DNA of 64,000 nucleotides from Gracilibacillus suaedae (GTDB lineage: Bacteria; Bacillota; Bacilli; Bacillales; Amphibacillaceae): the NCBI RefSeq assembly GCF_017599345.1, contig NZ_JAGFVL010000032.1, positions 186,001 through 250,000 of the forward strand, written 5' to 3'. Below are positions 57,120 to 64,000 of the stretch, in pieces. The translations under genes were made by a program, and so were the position numbers. The notes under the pieces were generated by a model. It ran no database searches, was not told the origin of the DNA, and worked only from the letters and a program-made list of their open reading frames with translations. Numbering within the stretch: position 1 is the stretch's first letter; each line of letters begins with the position of its first letter.

Positions 57120-57788
57120 ATGAAAGATATGCCGAAGATAGCTATATTTACTTTAATAGTTGGATTTATCTTCATTGCTGTAACGGTTTCTCTTTTTATC
57201 GAATTAGCAGGTGATGTACTAGAAGAAGAAAAGTTTTTCGTAGATCGTGTTTTTCAGGAGTTTATTGTTTTTGCAAAGGAGGATTGGCTTTATCAGATGA
57301 TGGGGCTGGTTACAGAAGCGGGATCAATTCTTTTTTTAACTATAACTTCTGTTATACTAGCTGTCTATCTTTTCTTTGCGAAAAAAAGTAAATGGTATAG
57401 TTTGTTCTTCAGTATCAATATGATTGGGATCAGTCTGTTAACTCAAGTGTTAAAACTTGTGTTTGAGCGGGAACGACCGGAGTTAATTGCACAATATGGG
57501 GGAACAGGTTTTAGCTTTCCTAGTGGACATTCGACTGGCTCGGTTGCATTTTATGGTTTTGTTATCTACTTACTGTGGAAAAAGGTCTCAACAAGATGGC
57601 TAAGAGTTTCTTATGTTCTGTTCTTTTCGTTTCTTGCAGTGACGATTGCCTTTAGCCGTGTCGTATTAGGGGTACACTTTTTTACTGATATTGTAGCAGG
57701 GATGTCACTGGGGTTGGCGTGGCTGATCACTTGTATGATTGCTTTAGAATTATTGCTTTGGAGAGGAAGAAAAAAGCGTAATTCTTGA
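57120..57788 (+). CDS. PAP2 family phosphatase
   Basis: A 222-residue membrane phosphatase with about six helices. The three PAP2 motifs are KLVFERERP, PSGHST and SRVVLGVHFFTD, giving the catalytic His pair. Enzymes of this family dephosphorylate phosphatidic acid, phosphatidylglycerophosphate or undecaprenyl pyrophosphate; which one cannot be told. The ATG follows AAAGGAGTG. It is a single gene convergent with the manganese catalase. Confidence 0.9.
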   Translation: MKDMPKIAIFTLIVGFIFIAVTVSLFIELAGDVLEEEKFFVDRVFQEFIVFAKEDWLYQMMGLVTEAGSILFLTITSVILAVYLFFAKKSKWYSLFFSINMIGISLLTQVLKLVFERERPELIAQYGGTGFSFPSGHSTGSVAFYGFVIYLLWKKVSTRWLRVSYVLFFSFLAVTIAFSRVVLGVHFFTDIVAGMSLGLAWLITCMIALELLLWRGRKKRNS

Positions 57789-57809
57789 GAATTAATTACG
57801 CTTTTTTTA
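57771..57809. terminator. Bidirectional terminator
   Basis: AAAAAGCGTAATT (57771-57783) and AATTACGCTTTTT (57794-57806) form a perfect 13-bp stem between the PAP2 and manganese catalase genes. Confidence 0.88.
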
Positions 57810-57810
57810 T

Positions 57811-58647
57811 CTAACATAAAGAAGGTGGGATATGGAAGTTAGTATTAAATGTATAATGTGGTGCCGGCTTCAGGGATGGAATGCCACCATATGCAGGGGG
57901 ATTGTGTACGTAACGGAAATGGGAGCAACCATCCATTGAACGACCATGGGCCCATCTTCCCTCTGCACTTTCATCCCCTTGTGAGAAGTTATAAAAATCA
58001 TAGGCAACTTGCTGTTTTTCTAGATTCCTTGGGAATGTTGATGGTACAACAACACCTTCTTTCTCTTCTAATTCTTCGATGGCTGCTAACCACATGTTTT
58101 GGTGCATCGTATCACGAGCAATTAAGAAGGAAAGCATATCCTTTACTCCTCGATCTGATGTCATTTCGTACAGTCTGGATACTTGCAAACGTCCTTGAGA
58201 TTCTGCGTTTAAATTAGCACGAAAGTCTGCTAGTAGATTTCCGCTGGCGATAATATAATCAGCAGTCCAGCGATTACCAACACTGTCACCAGGCATTGCA
58301 CCTAATCCGGATACAATGGCATGCTGCGGATTCATCCCGCCAATAATCGCACCCAGAACAGGATCTTTAGCCGCTTCCTCTAAGTCACCCACAGGCGCAT
58401 TATCCAAAAGACGCGCAATCATTGTCGCTAACATCTCTACATGTGCTATTTCTTCTGTACCAACATCCATTAACAAATCCTTATATTTACCATCCATTCG
58501 AACATTCCAGCCTTGAAATAAGTATTGCATGGTTACGGAGATTTCTCCGAATTGTCCACCTAACACTTCTTGTAGCTGTTTCGCAAAAAGCGGATCAGGT
58601 CGATCAGGTTTAGCTGGATATTGCAGTTCTTTTACATGATAAAACAT
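57811..58647 (-). CDS. Manganese catalase
   Basis: A 278-residue non-heme catalase that splits hydrogen peroxide with a di-manganese site. The expected ligands are all present at canonical numbers: E35, E66, H69, E149 and H182. The C-terminal part with YDFYNFSQGDESAEGRWA and the extended tail are typical of Bacillus (YdbD/CotJC-like) members. The ATG at 58647 follows AGGATGTG. It is divergent from namA. A heme catalase is encoded 2.3 kb away, so the region is rich in oxidative-stress functions. Confidence 0.93.
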   Translation of the reverse strand: MFYHVKELQYPAKPDRPDPLFAKQLQEVLGGQFGEISVTMQYLFQGWNVRMDGKYKDLLMDVGTEEIAHVEMLATMIARLLDNAPVGDLEEAAKDPVLGAIIGGMNPQHAIVSGLGAMPGDSVGNRWTADYIIASGNLLADFRANLNAESQGRLQVSRLYEMTSDRGVKDMLSFLIARDTMHQNMWLAAIEELEEKEGVVVPSTFPRNLEKQQVAYDFYNFSQGDESAEGRWAHGRSMDGCSHFRYVHNPPAYGGIPSLKPAPHYTFNTNFHIPPSLC

Positions 58648-58813
58648 TTACTCACATCCTAAAAAGTAGGTTTCTGTCCATAATCTATGCAAGGGCATTT
58701 ATCTTTGTTACAAAATTCATGTTTTGTTTTCTCAAGTTCAATCGTGTGACCTTGTTATCAATTCTTGCTATACTTTATTAGGTAACAAAAAGTAAGTAAG
58801 GAGGAACTTAAAA

Positions 58814-59836
58814 GTGGATCAATTATTCAGTTCTTTTCAAATAAAAAATCTAGAATTAAAAAATCGTGTGGTAATGCCACCAATGTGTCAATATTCGGTA
58901 ACGAAAGAAGACGGTACACCTAACGATTGGCACTATACACACTATGTAAGCCGTGCAGTTGGAGGTACCGGACTTGTGATTGTTGAGATGACAAATGTCG
59001 AGCCAGATGGCAGAATCTCTAATAACTGTTTAGGTTTATGGTCCGATGAGCAAATTCCAGCATACAAGAAAATTGTAGATGCTGTACATGCGCAAGGTTC
59101 TAAAATCGCAATCCAAATCGCACATGCTGGACGCAAAGCGGAAGATGCAAAAACACCGGTGGCTCCATCTGCGATAAGATTTAATGAACAATATAAAGAA
59201 CCACGCGCACTTTCAACAGACGAAGTAAAAGAAATGGTGGAAAAATTCCGTCAATCTGTTCGACGTGCTGTAGAAGCAGGGTTTGACGCGATTGAATTGC
59301 ATGGTGCTCATGGATACTTAATTCATCAATTCCATTCCAGCTATACCAATAAACGTGATGATGAGTATGGTGAATTGACACGCTTTGGTACAGAAGTAGT
59401 AAAAGCTGTCAAAAGAGAAATGCCGGATGGTATGCCATTAATTATGAGAATATCTGCAACTGAATTTGTCGAAGAAGGTTATCAGCTACAAGATGGTATT
59501 GCATTAGCAAAAGCCTATAAAGAGGCTGGTGTAGATATGTTCCATATTAGTGCTGGCGGAGAAGGTGCTATTGCCCCATCTCGAAATCCAGGCGGGCATG
59601 CAGGGTACATGGTTCCTTTCGCAAGAGCGATGCGTGAAGCTCTAGAGGTGCCAGTCATTGCAGTAGGTCGTTTAGAAGATGCCCATCTAGCAGATTCAAT
59701 TGTTGGTAATCAGGATGCAGATCTCATTGCGATCGGAAGAGGTATGCTACGTGATCCGTATTGGACAATTCATGCTGCTCACGAGTTAGGACAGGAAACC
59801 GAAGTACCTGTTCAATATGAACGCGGGTTTGTTTAA
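58814..59836 (+). CDS. namA: NADPH dehydrogenase, old yellow enzyme family
   Basis: A 340-residue FMN enzyme of the YqjM class that reduces alpha,beta-unsaturated carbonyls and nitro compounds. YqjM hallmarks are C25 and Y27 in PPMCQYS, H163 and H166 in ELHGAHGYL, QIAHAGRKA and the C-terminal AIGRGMLRDPYW for FMN phosphate. GTG 58814 follows AGGAGGAAC. It is a single gene ending at a terminator. Confidence 0.94.
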   Translation: MDQLFSSFQIKNLELKNRVVMPPMCQYSVTKEDGTPNDWHYTHYVSRAVGGTGLVIVEMTNVEPDGRISNNCLGLWSDEQIPAYKKIVDAVHAQGSKIAIQIAHAGRKAEDAKTPVAPSAIRFNEQYKEPRALSTDEVKEMVEKFRQSVRRAVEAGFDAIELHGAHGYLIHQFHSSYTNKRDDEYGELTRFGTEVVKAVKREMPDGMPLIMRISATEFVEEGYQLQDGIALAKAYKEAGVDMFHISAGGEGAIAPSRNPGGHAGYMVPFARAMREALEVPVIAVGRLEDAHLADSIVGNQDADLIAIGRGMLRDPYWTIHAAHELGQETEVPVQYERGFV

Positions 59837-59846
59837 AAACGAGAGG

Positions 59847-59877
59847 GACGTCACACATTAGTGGCGTCTTTTCTTTT
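59847..59877 (+). terminator. Intrinsic terminator after namA
   Basis: GACGTCAC pairs with GTGGCGTC around ACATTA, followed by TTTTCTTTTT. Confidence 0.8.
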
Positions 59878-59933
59878 TAGTAGGAATGTTCTAGAATAGG
59901 TGTAACTGCATTTTACAGAAGGATGTGAATATT

Positions 59934-60695
59934 TTGCAATTCAGACCATGTATCGATTTGCATCAAGGAAAAGTAAAGCAAATTGTTGGTGCGACGCTTA
60001 ATAGTGAAAACAAAAATGTAATTGAAAATTATGTTTCTACATATGACAGCAGCTATTATGCAGAAATGTTTCAGAGAGATAACTTAATTGGTGGTCATGT
60101 GATTATGCTAGGAGATGGTAATAAAGAAGCAGCAATACAAGCATTAAAAACGTACCCAGGTGGATTACAAATCGGTGGTGGAATTAATGCCGATAATGCG
60201 GAAGAATTCCTTGAAGCAGGAGCTTCTCATGTGATTGTGACATCTTATATTTTTCATGATGGCGAGTTAAAAATGGATCGACTAGAGAAATTAATTGAGA
60301 AAATTGGCAAGGAAAGACTTGTGATTGACTTAAGCTGTAAACAAAAAGATGGCAAATGGTTTGTAGTCACAGACAAATGGACGAAATTCAGTAATATTGA
60401 AATAACACCATCAACGATTAAAGATTTGGAACATTATTGTGATGAGTTTTTAATCCATGCCGCTGATGTGGAAGGAAAACGAGCTGGTATTGCAGAAAAC
60501 TTAGTAGCCAAGCTCGCTGACTATGTATCGATTCCAACGACTTATGCTGGTGGCGTCCGGTCGATGGAGGATCTCCAGCTTTTTGAGCAATTAGCAAAAG
60601 GGAAACTACACGTGACTATAGGCAGTGCACTTGATATTTTTGGTGGAGATTTGTCTTATCAAAAAGTTGTAGAGTATTGTAAATCTAATAAATAA
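59934..60695 (+). CDS. hisA: Eukaryotic-type HisA (ProFAR isomerase, His6-like), orphan
   Basis: A 253-residue TIM-barrel isomerase of histidine synthesis, which opens the ribose ring of ProFAR to PRFAR. It resembles fungal/plant His6 rather than the usual bacterial HisA: RPCIDLHQGKVKQIVGATL, SSYYAEMFQRD, LQIGGGINADNAEEFL, EFLIHAADVEGKRAGI and TIGSALDIFGGDL. D8 and D132 fit the catalytic acids. The TTG at 59934 is ten bases after AAGGA; GTG 59925 is too close to it. No other histidine gene is near. Alternative: a moonlighting sugar-phosphate isomerase. Confidence 0.85.
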   Translation: MQFRPCIDLHQGKVKQIVGATLNSENKNVIENYVSTYDSSYYAEMFQRDNLIGGHVIMLGDGNKEAAIQALKTYPGGLQIGGGINADNAEEFLEAGASHVIVTSYIFHDGELKMDRLEKLIEKIGKERLVIDLSCKQKDGKWFVVTDKWTKFSNIEITPSTIKDLEHYCDEFLIHAADVEGKRAGIAENLVAKLADYVSIPTTYAGGVRSMEDLQLFEQLAKGKLHVTIGSALDIFGGDLSYQKVVEYCKSNK

Positions 60696-60890
60696 CAAAA
60701 CGTAGCGTGTTCTTAAAAGATTTGTTGGATAAATCGAGATAAACAACAAAAGGCAGTGTGCTCCCGAAAGATTTGTTGGATAAATCAAGATAAACAACAA
60801 AACGTAGCGTGCTCCCGAAAGATTTGTTGGATAAATCAAGATAAACAACAAAACCCAGCGTGCCCTCAAAAGATTTGTTGAATAAATCGG
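60694..60890. repeat. Four tandem copies of a 51-bp repeat
   Basis: Units begin at 60694, 60745, 60796 and 60847 (the last partial, about 44 bases). Each has a variable part (AACAAAACGTAGCGTGCTCC and relatives) and a constant part GATTTGTTGGATAAATC plus GATAAAC. GATTT/AAATC and TTTGTTG/CAACAAA can pair, so each unit may form hairpins. The array overlaps the hisA stop codon and ends before the catalase terminator. Units 2 and 3 differ at only a few positions. Confidence 0.9.
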
Positions 60891-60899
60891 AAGAAGCAT

Positions 60900-60934
60900 C
60901 AAAAATCCTAGGAATGACACTCCTAGGATTTTTA
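60900..60934. terminator. Bidirectional terminator
   Basis: AAAAATCCTAGGA pairs with TCCTAGGATTTTT around a short loop. It ends both the hisA/repeat transcript and the minus-strand catalase gene. Confidence 0.85.
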
Positions 60935-60941
60935 ATTTCAT

Positions 60942-62504
60942 TTAATATGGATCTGATGGATGCCCCATTGCTCCTGCTTCTTGTACAGCGTCTTCCATCA
61001 TTTCTTTATTACTTTTCATGGCCATTTTTAAGCCATCCTCTACTCGTTTTCCATAATCATTGTCACATTGATAGAAATGTTGGATCATTTGATCTTGAAT
61101 CTCTTTTCGACAACCTGATAAAGCAGAAACAAGATTTTTGATCAGATCGTCTTTTTCCCAATCGCTTAAGCGACGGTATGTTTCACCGGCTTGACCATAA
61201 TTGTTTTCCCGGGAAATAGCTTTACGCTGTAAATTCCCTTCTACATATGGCTCGTGCTCAACACCAGGGTTTTTATCTTCTTTTAATCCACCGATGATCG
61301 ATGGTTCATAATCGACATGCGGGTTTTTGAAATCACCATAATCTTGCCTGAAGTCCATTTGCCCACCAGTTTGATTGGTTGCTACTCTATGGTGAGGACG
61401 GTTAATTGGTAACTGTAAATAGTTAGCTCCCACACGGTAGCGCTGCGTATCAGAATAGGAGTAGGTTCTACCTTGTAATAGCTTATCGTCAGAGAAATCT
61501 AAGCCATCAACTAATACACCAGTTCCAAAAGCAGACTGTTCTACCTCGGCATGGAAGTTCTCTGGATTTCGATTTAATACCATTTTCCCAACTTTGTGCC
61601 AAGGATAATCTTCCTTATACCAAAGCTTCGTTGCATCTAATGGATCGTAATCCAGTTCAGGATGCTCACCATCTTCCATGATTTGAACATATAGCTCCCA
61701 TTCCGGATAGTCTCCTTTTTCAATGGCTTCATAAAGATCTTGAGTTGCATGGTTAAAGTTTTTACCTTGAATTTCCGTTGCTTCATCCTGTGTTAAGTTC
61801 TTAATCCCTTGGACTGGCTCCCAATGATATTTTACTAAGACTGCTTTTCCTTCTTCATTGACCCACTTATAGGTGTGAACCCCTGATCCTTGCATGTGGC
61901 GATATGTTGCCGGAATTCCCCAGGGGGAAAAGACAAATGTAACCATGTGCAATGCTTCCGGTGATTGACTGACAAAGTCAAACATGCGCTCAAGGTTTTG
62001 ATAATTGGTTACTGGGTCAGGGCGAAATGCGTGAATCATATCAGGGAATTTCAGCGGATCACGAATAAAGAATATTTTTAAGTTGTTACCAACCAGATCC
62101 CAGTTCCCGTCTTCTGTATAAAATTTTATAGCGAATCCGCGTGGATCTCTTAATGTTTCAGGAGAATGTTTACCATGAACTACCGTAGAAAATCGGACAA
62201 AAACAGGAGTTTGCACTTCTGTATTGGTAAACACTTTTGCTCTAGTATACTTAGAAATTGGTTCACCATTTACGGTTCCATATGACTGGAAATAGCCATG
62301 TGCCCCTGTTCCGCGAGCGTGAACAATTCGTTCCGGAATTTTTTCTCGGTCAAAGTGGCTTATTTTTTCCAAGAAGTCATAATTCTCTAATGTTGTCGGA
62401 CCACGATCTCCGACAGTACGAACGTTCTGATTGTCGGTAACCGCATGACCTTGCTGATTGGTCATCTTTTCTTCACCGTGATTCGGGTTCTGTTTGTTCT
62501 CCAT
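60942..62504 (-). CDS. katA: Heme catalase (clade 3 small-subunit type)
   Basis: A 520-residue monofunctional catalase. The active-site H62 is in [14 protein letters not shown]. The distal Asn lies in [14 protein letters not shown], and the heme-binding Tyr in [17 protein letters not shown]-binding residues of small-subunit catalases are in the HRVATNQ region. ATG 62504 follows AAGGAGG by eight bases; nine further in-frame codons upstream precede that site and are not used. I do not see a clear PerR box upstream. Confidence 0.95.
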   Translation of the reverse strand: MENKQNPNHGEEKMTNQQGHAVTDNQNVRTVGDRGPTTLENYDFLEKISHFDREKIPERIVHARGTGAHGYFQSYGTVNGEPISKYTRAKVFTNTEVQTPVFVRFSTVVHGKHSPETLRDPRGFAIKFYTEDGNWDLVGNNLKIFFIRDPLKFPDMIHAFRPDPVTNYQNLERMFDFVSQSPEALHMVTFVFSPWGIPATYRHMQGSGVHTYKWVNEEGKAVLVKYHWEPVQGIKNLTQDEATEIQGKNFNHATQDLYEAIEKGDYPEWELYVQIMEDGEHPELDYDPLDATKLWYKEDYPWHKVGKMVLNRNPENFHAEVEQSAFGTGVLVDGLDFSDDKLLQGRTYSYSDTQRYRVGANYLQLPINRPHHRVATNQTGGQMDFRQDYGDFKNPHVDYEPSIIGGLKEDKNPGVEHEPYVEGNLQRKAISRENNYGQAGETYRRLSDWEKDDLIKNLVSALSGCRKEIQDQMIQHFYQCDNDYGKRVEDGLKMAMKSNKEMMEDAVQEAGAMGHPSDPY

Positions 62505-62698
62505 TCTCTTAACCTCCTTGAGATTTGTCATCTCCAGTATTCCCCAGTTTTTGGAGGTTATGCGAGACTGAGTAAGTGTTTCTCTAGAAAAACGATTGGC
62601 TAGGCATAACTTAAGTGATTTGGTGTAGTTTTTGATATAATGTTAATACATTAAAATTTCTATATATTGACTATTGTTCGCTGAATGGAGAGATTATT

Positions 62699-63154
62699 TT
62701 GAAAATAATAGTAGATGATTTAACCCATCCGAAAGTTAGAGGATTGATAACGGAACATCTTGAACAGATGTCTAAAATTTCTCCCCCGGAAAGTATCCAT
62801 GCTTTCAATCTTGACGGTTTGAAACAACCAGATGTTACTTTCTGGAGTGCATGGGAAAACGATACATTACTCGGTTGTGGGGCGCTTAAAGAGTTAGACG
62901 ATCAACATGGAGAGATAAAATCAATGCGAACTGCTACCTCGCATATAAGAAAAGGTGTTGCAAAGCGAATCCTTCAACACATATTGGAAGAAGCTAAAAG
63001 GCGTGACTATCAGAGACTAAGTTTGGAAACAGGTTCAATGAAGGCTTTTGAACCAGCCAAACGATTATATACCAGCTTTGGATTTCAATATTGTAAGCCG
63101 TTTTCAGATTACATAGAAGACCCGAACAGTGTATATATGACAAAAGAATTATAG
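62699..63154 (+). CDS. GNAT N-acetyltransferase
   Basis: A 151-residue acetyltransferase of the YsnE/PhnO-like type. The acetyl-CoA region contains KSMRTATSHIRKGVAKRILQ (84-103) and the C-terminal AKRLYTSFGFQYCKPFSDY is typical. The TTG 62699 start follows GGAGAG. It is divergent from katA. Substrate unknown. Confidence 0.85.
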   Translation: MKIIVDDLTHPKVRGLITEHLEQMSKISPPESIHAFNLDGLKQPDVTFWSAWENDTLLGCGALKELDDQHGEIKSMRTATSHIRKGVAKRILQHILEEAKRRDYQRLSLETGSMKAFEPAKRLYTSFGFQYCKPFSDYIEDPNSVYMTKEL

Positions 63155-63266
63155 TTTCAATTGATCAAGCAATACTCCATTTTCTTGTAAATACCAAAAC
63201 ATCATGTAACTAAAAACAGAATGAAATAAGGTCATATAAGAAAATGTAGGAGGACACAGAACATTG

Positions 63267-64000
63267 ATGAAAGTAACCATTATCATAATAGTGATTGTTG
63301 TGGTTATGCTAGGAGCTTATTTTTGGGTAGGGAACTATTTTTACAATTTCGCATTGAATGCACAGAAAGAAAAAATATTTATTAAAGATAATCCTCATTT
63401 AGCAAGAAGTGAAGCGGTACTGCCCGAGGTTGCTGAAAAAGAAAAACTCACCGATAATACATTTAAAGAACGTGTTCCATCATCAAGTATCTCGATGATT
63501 TCCAAGGATAAACTGCGGCTTAAGTTACATGCGGACCTTTATGAACAAGCCGAGCAAAATCATAAATGGGCGATTGTTGTCCATGGCTATGGAGCAAAAG
63601 CTGCTGTGATGGTGAGATGGATTCGTGGCTTCTATGATAAAGGATTTAATGTGCTTGCACCTGATCTTCGCGGACATGGTGAAAGTGAAGGAAACTATAT
63701 CGGTATGGGCTGGCATGATCGCTTGGATATCTTATCATGGGTTGATCACATATTAGCTATTAATCCTGACGCTGAGATTGTTTTATATGGGGTTTCAATG
63801 GGTGGAGCCACAGTTATGATGGCATCAGGAGAGTGTTTACCGGCAAATGTGAGGGTCATCGTAGAAGATTGTGGCTATACAGCTGTTGACGATATTTTTG
63901 CTTATCAACTAGCTGATTTATTTAAACTACCGAAGTTTCCATTTATTAATGCCGCCAATACCGTCAGCAAACTGCGAGCGGGATTTGATCTATATGAAGC
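63267..64000 (+). CDS. Membrane-anchored alpha/beta hydrolase (YqkD-like), truncated by window end
   Basis: The first 244 residues of a hydrolase with an N-terminal helix (about 3-22, IIIVIVVVMLGAYFWVGNY). VVHGYGAKA, LAPDLRGHGESEG, GMGWHDRLD and the nucleophile motif YGVSMGG follow. It continues past the window edge, so the Asp and His of the triad are not seen. It is a clear paralogue of the gene at 46369-47328. ATG 63267 is 13 bases after AGGAGG; the directly preceding TTG 63264, ten bases after it, may be the real start. Confidence 0.82.
   Translation, partial: MKVTIIIIVIVVVMLGAYFWVGNYFYNFALNAQKEKIFIKDNPHLARSEAVLPEVAEKEKLTDNTFKERVPSSSISMISKDKLRLKLHADLYEQAEQNHKWAIVVHGYGAKAAVMVRWIRGFYDKGFNVLAPDLRGHGESEGNYIGMGWHDRLDILSWVDHILAINPDAEIVLYGVSMGGATVMMASGECLPANVRVIVEDCGYTAVDDIFAYQLADLFKLPKFPFINAANTVSKLRAGFDLYE

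Noticed and set aside
60694-60890. CRISPR-like array
   Set aside because: The units are contiguous 51-bp tandem copies with no unique spacers and no cas genes nearby.
60606-60941. Minus-strand frame of 111 codons with a 17-residue hydrophobic repeat
   Set aside because: It is the direct reading of the 51-bp tandem repeats, runs antisense into hisA and through the catalase terminator, and has no ribosome site. The repeats are better explained as DNA or RNA elements.
62532-62698. PerR box upstream of katA
   Set aside because: AT-rich sequence around 62636-62655 resembles half of a Per box, but there is no proper TTATAAT-type inverted repeat.

Overview
The window is a continuous, gene-dense stretch of low-GC Gram-positive chromosome. 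A CotF-type spore coat protein, class 3 fructose-bisphosphatase, strong AGGAGG-type ribosome sites, many TTG/GTG starts, an OpuA glycine-betaine transporter with a GbsR-type regulator, and highly acidic secreted proteins together suggest a spore-forming, probably halophilic or halotolerant member of the Bacillaceae (Oceanobacillus/Gracilibacillus/Virgibacillus-like). The genus is inference. I saw no rRNA, tRNA, prophage, insertion sequence or CRISPR array.

Layout. 1-4.4 kb: start of an outgoing minus-strand gene, a STAS-like protein with an unusual KAS III enzyme, a class I amidotransferase (gamma-Glu-GABA hydrolase type), a GGCT-like protein and a spore coat protein. 4.4-20.7 kb: mostly single-gene housekeeping or stress units (GNATs, FAD amine oxidase, fbp, a sortase-anchored 5'-nucleotidase, nitronate monooxygenase, VOC proteins, a YkgJ-like/pentapeptide protein, 2-hydroxyacid dehydrogenase, SnoaL-like, DUF2935, rifamycin phosphotransferase, SRPBCC). 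20.7-25.7 kb: a BMP lipoprotein plus chemoreceptor pair, maf, and a membrane protein plus MazG-like pair.

25.8-38.1 kb holds the most striking locus: an eight-gene, tightly packed operon. It encodes a membrane amidotransferase-like protein, an ABC-2 ATPase and permease, a coiled-coil/Ser-Gly-rich membrane protein, a MoxR AAA+ ATPase, a DUF58 protein, a BatA/VWA protein and a giant double-VWA/amidotransferase-like membrane protein. The genes look like one envelope machine. Its function is not known to me and it is my main candidate for an undescribed system.

38.3-49.3 kb: a catabolite-controlled secreted endo-arabinanase (sigma-A promoter and a consensus cre site), a CYP152 peroxygenase with a small charged protein, an aldo-keto reductase, a DUF6241-like protein, an AAA ATPase, gene remnants (response-regulator tail, membrane-protein tail), a DrrAB-type ABC exporter divergent from a MarR regulator with a clear operator-like inverted repeat, a membrane-anchored alpha/beta hydrolase, a lipoprotein and a GbsR-type regulator. 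49.4-52.7 kb: opuAA-opuAB-opuAC behind a perfect 24-bp palindrome. 52.8-64 kb: SDR, an ABC-2 exporter pair, a SurA-N-like lipoprotein, PAP2 phosphatase, manganese catalase, NamA, an orphan eukaryotic-type HisA followed by 51-bp tandem repeats, heme catalase, a GNAT, and a second alpha/beta hydrolase cut off by the window end.

Most units end in readable intrinsic terminators, several shared by convergent genes. All functions are read from motifs by eye; no database search was run.
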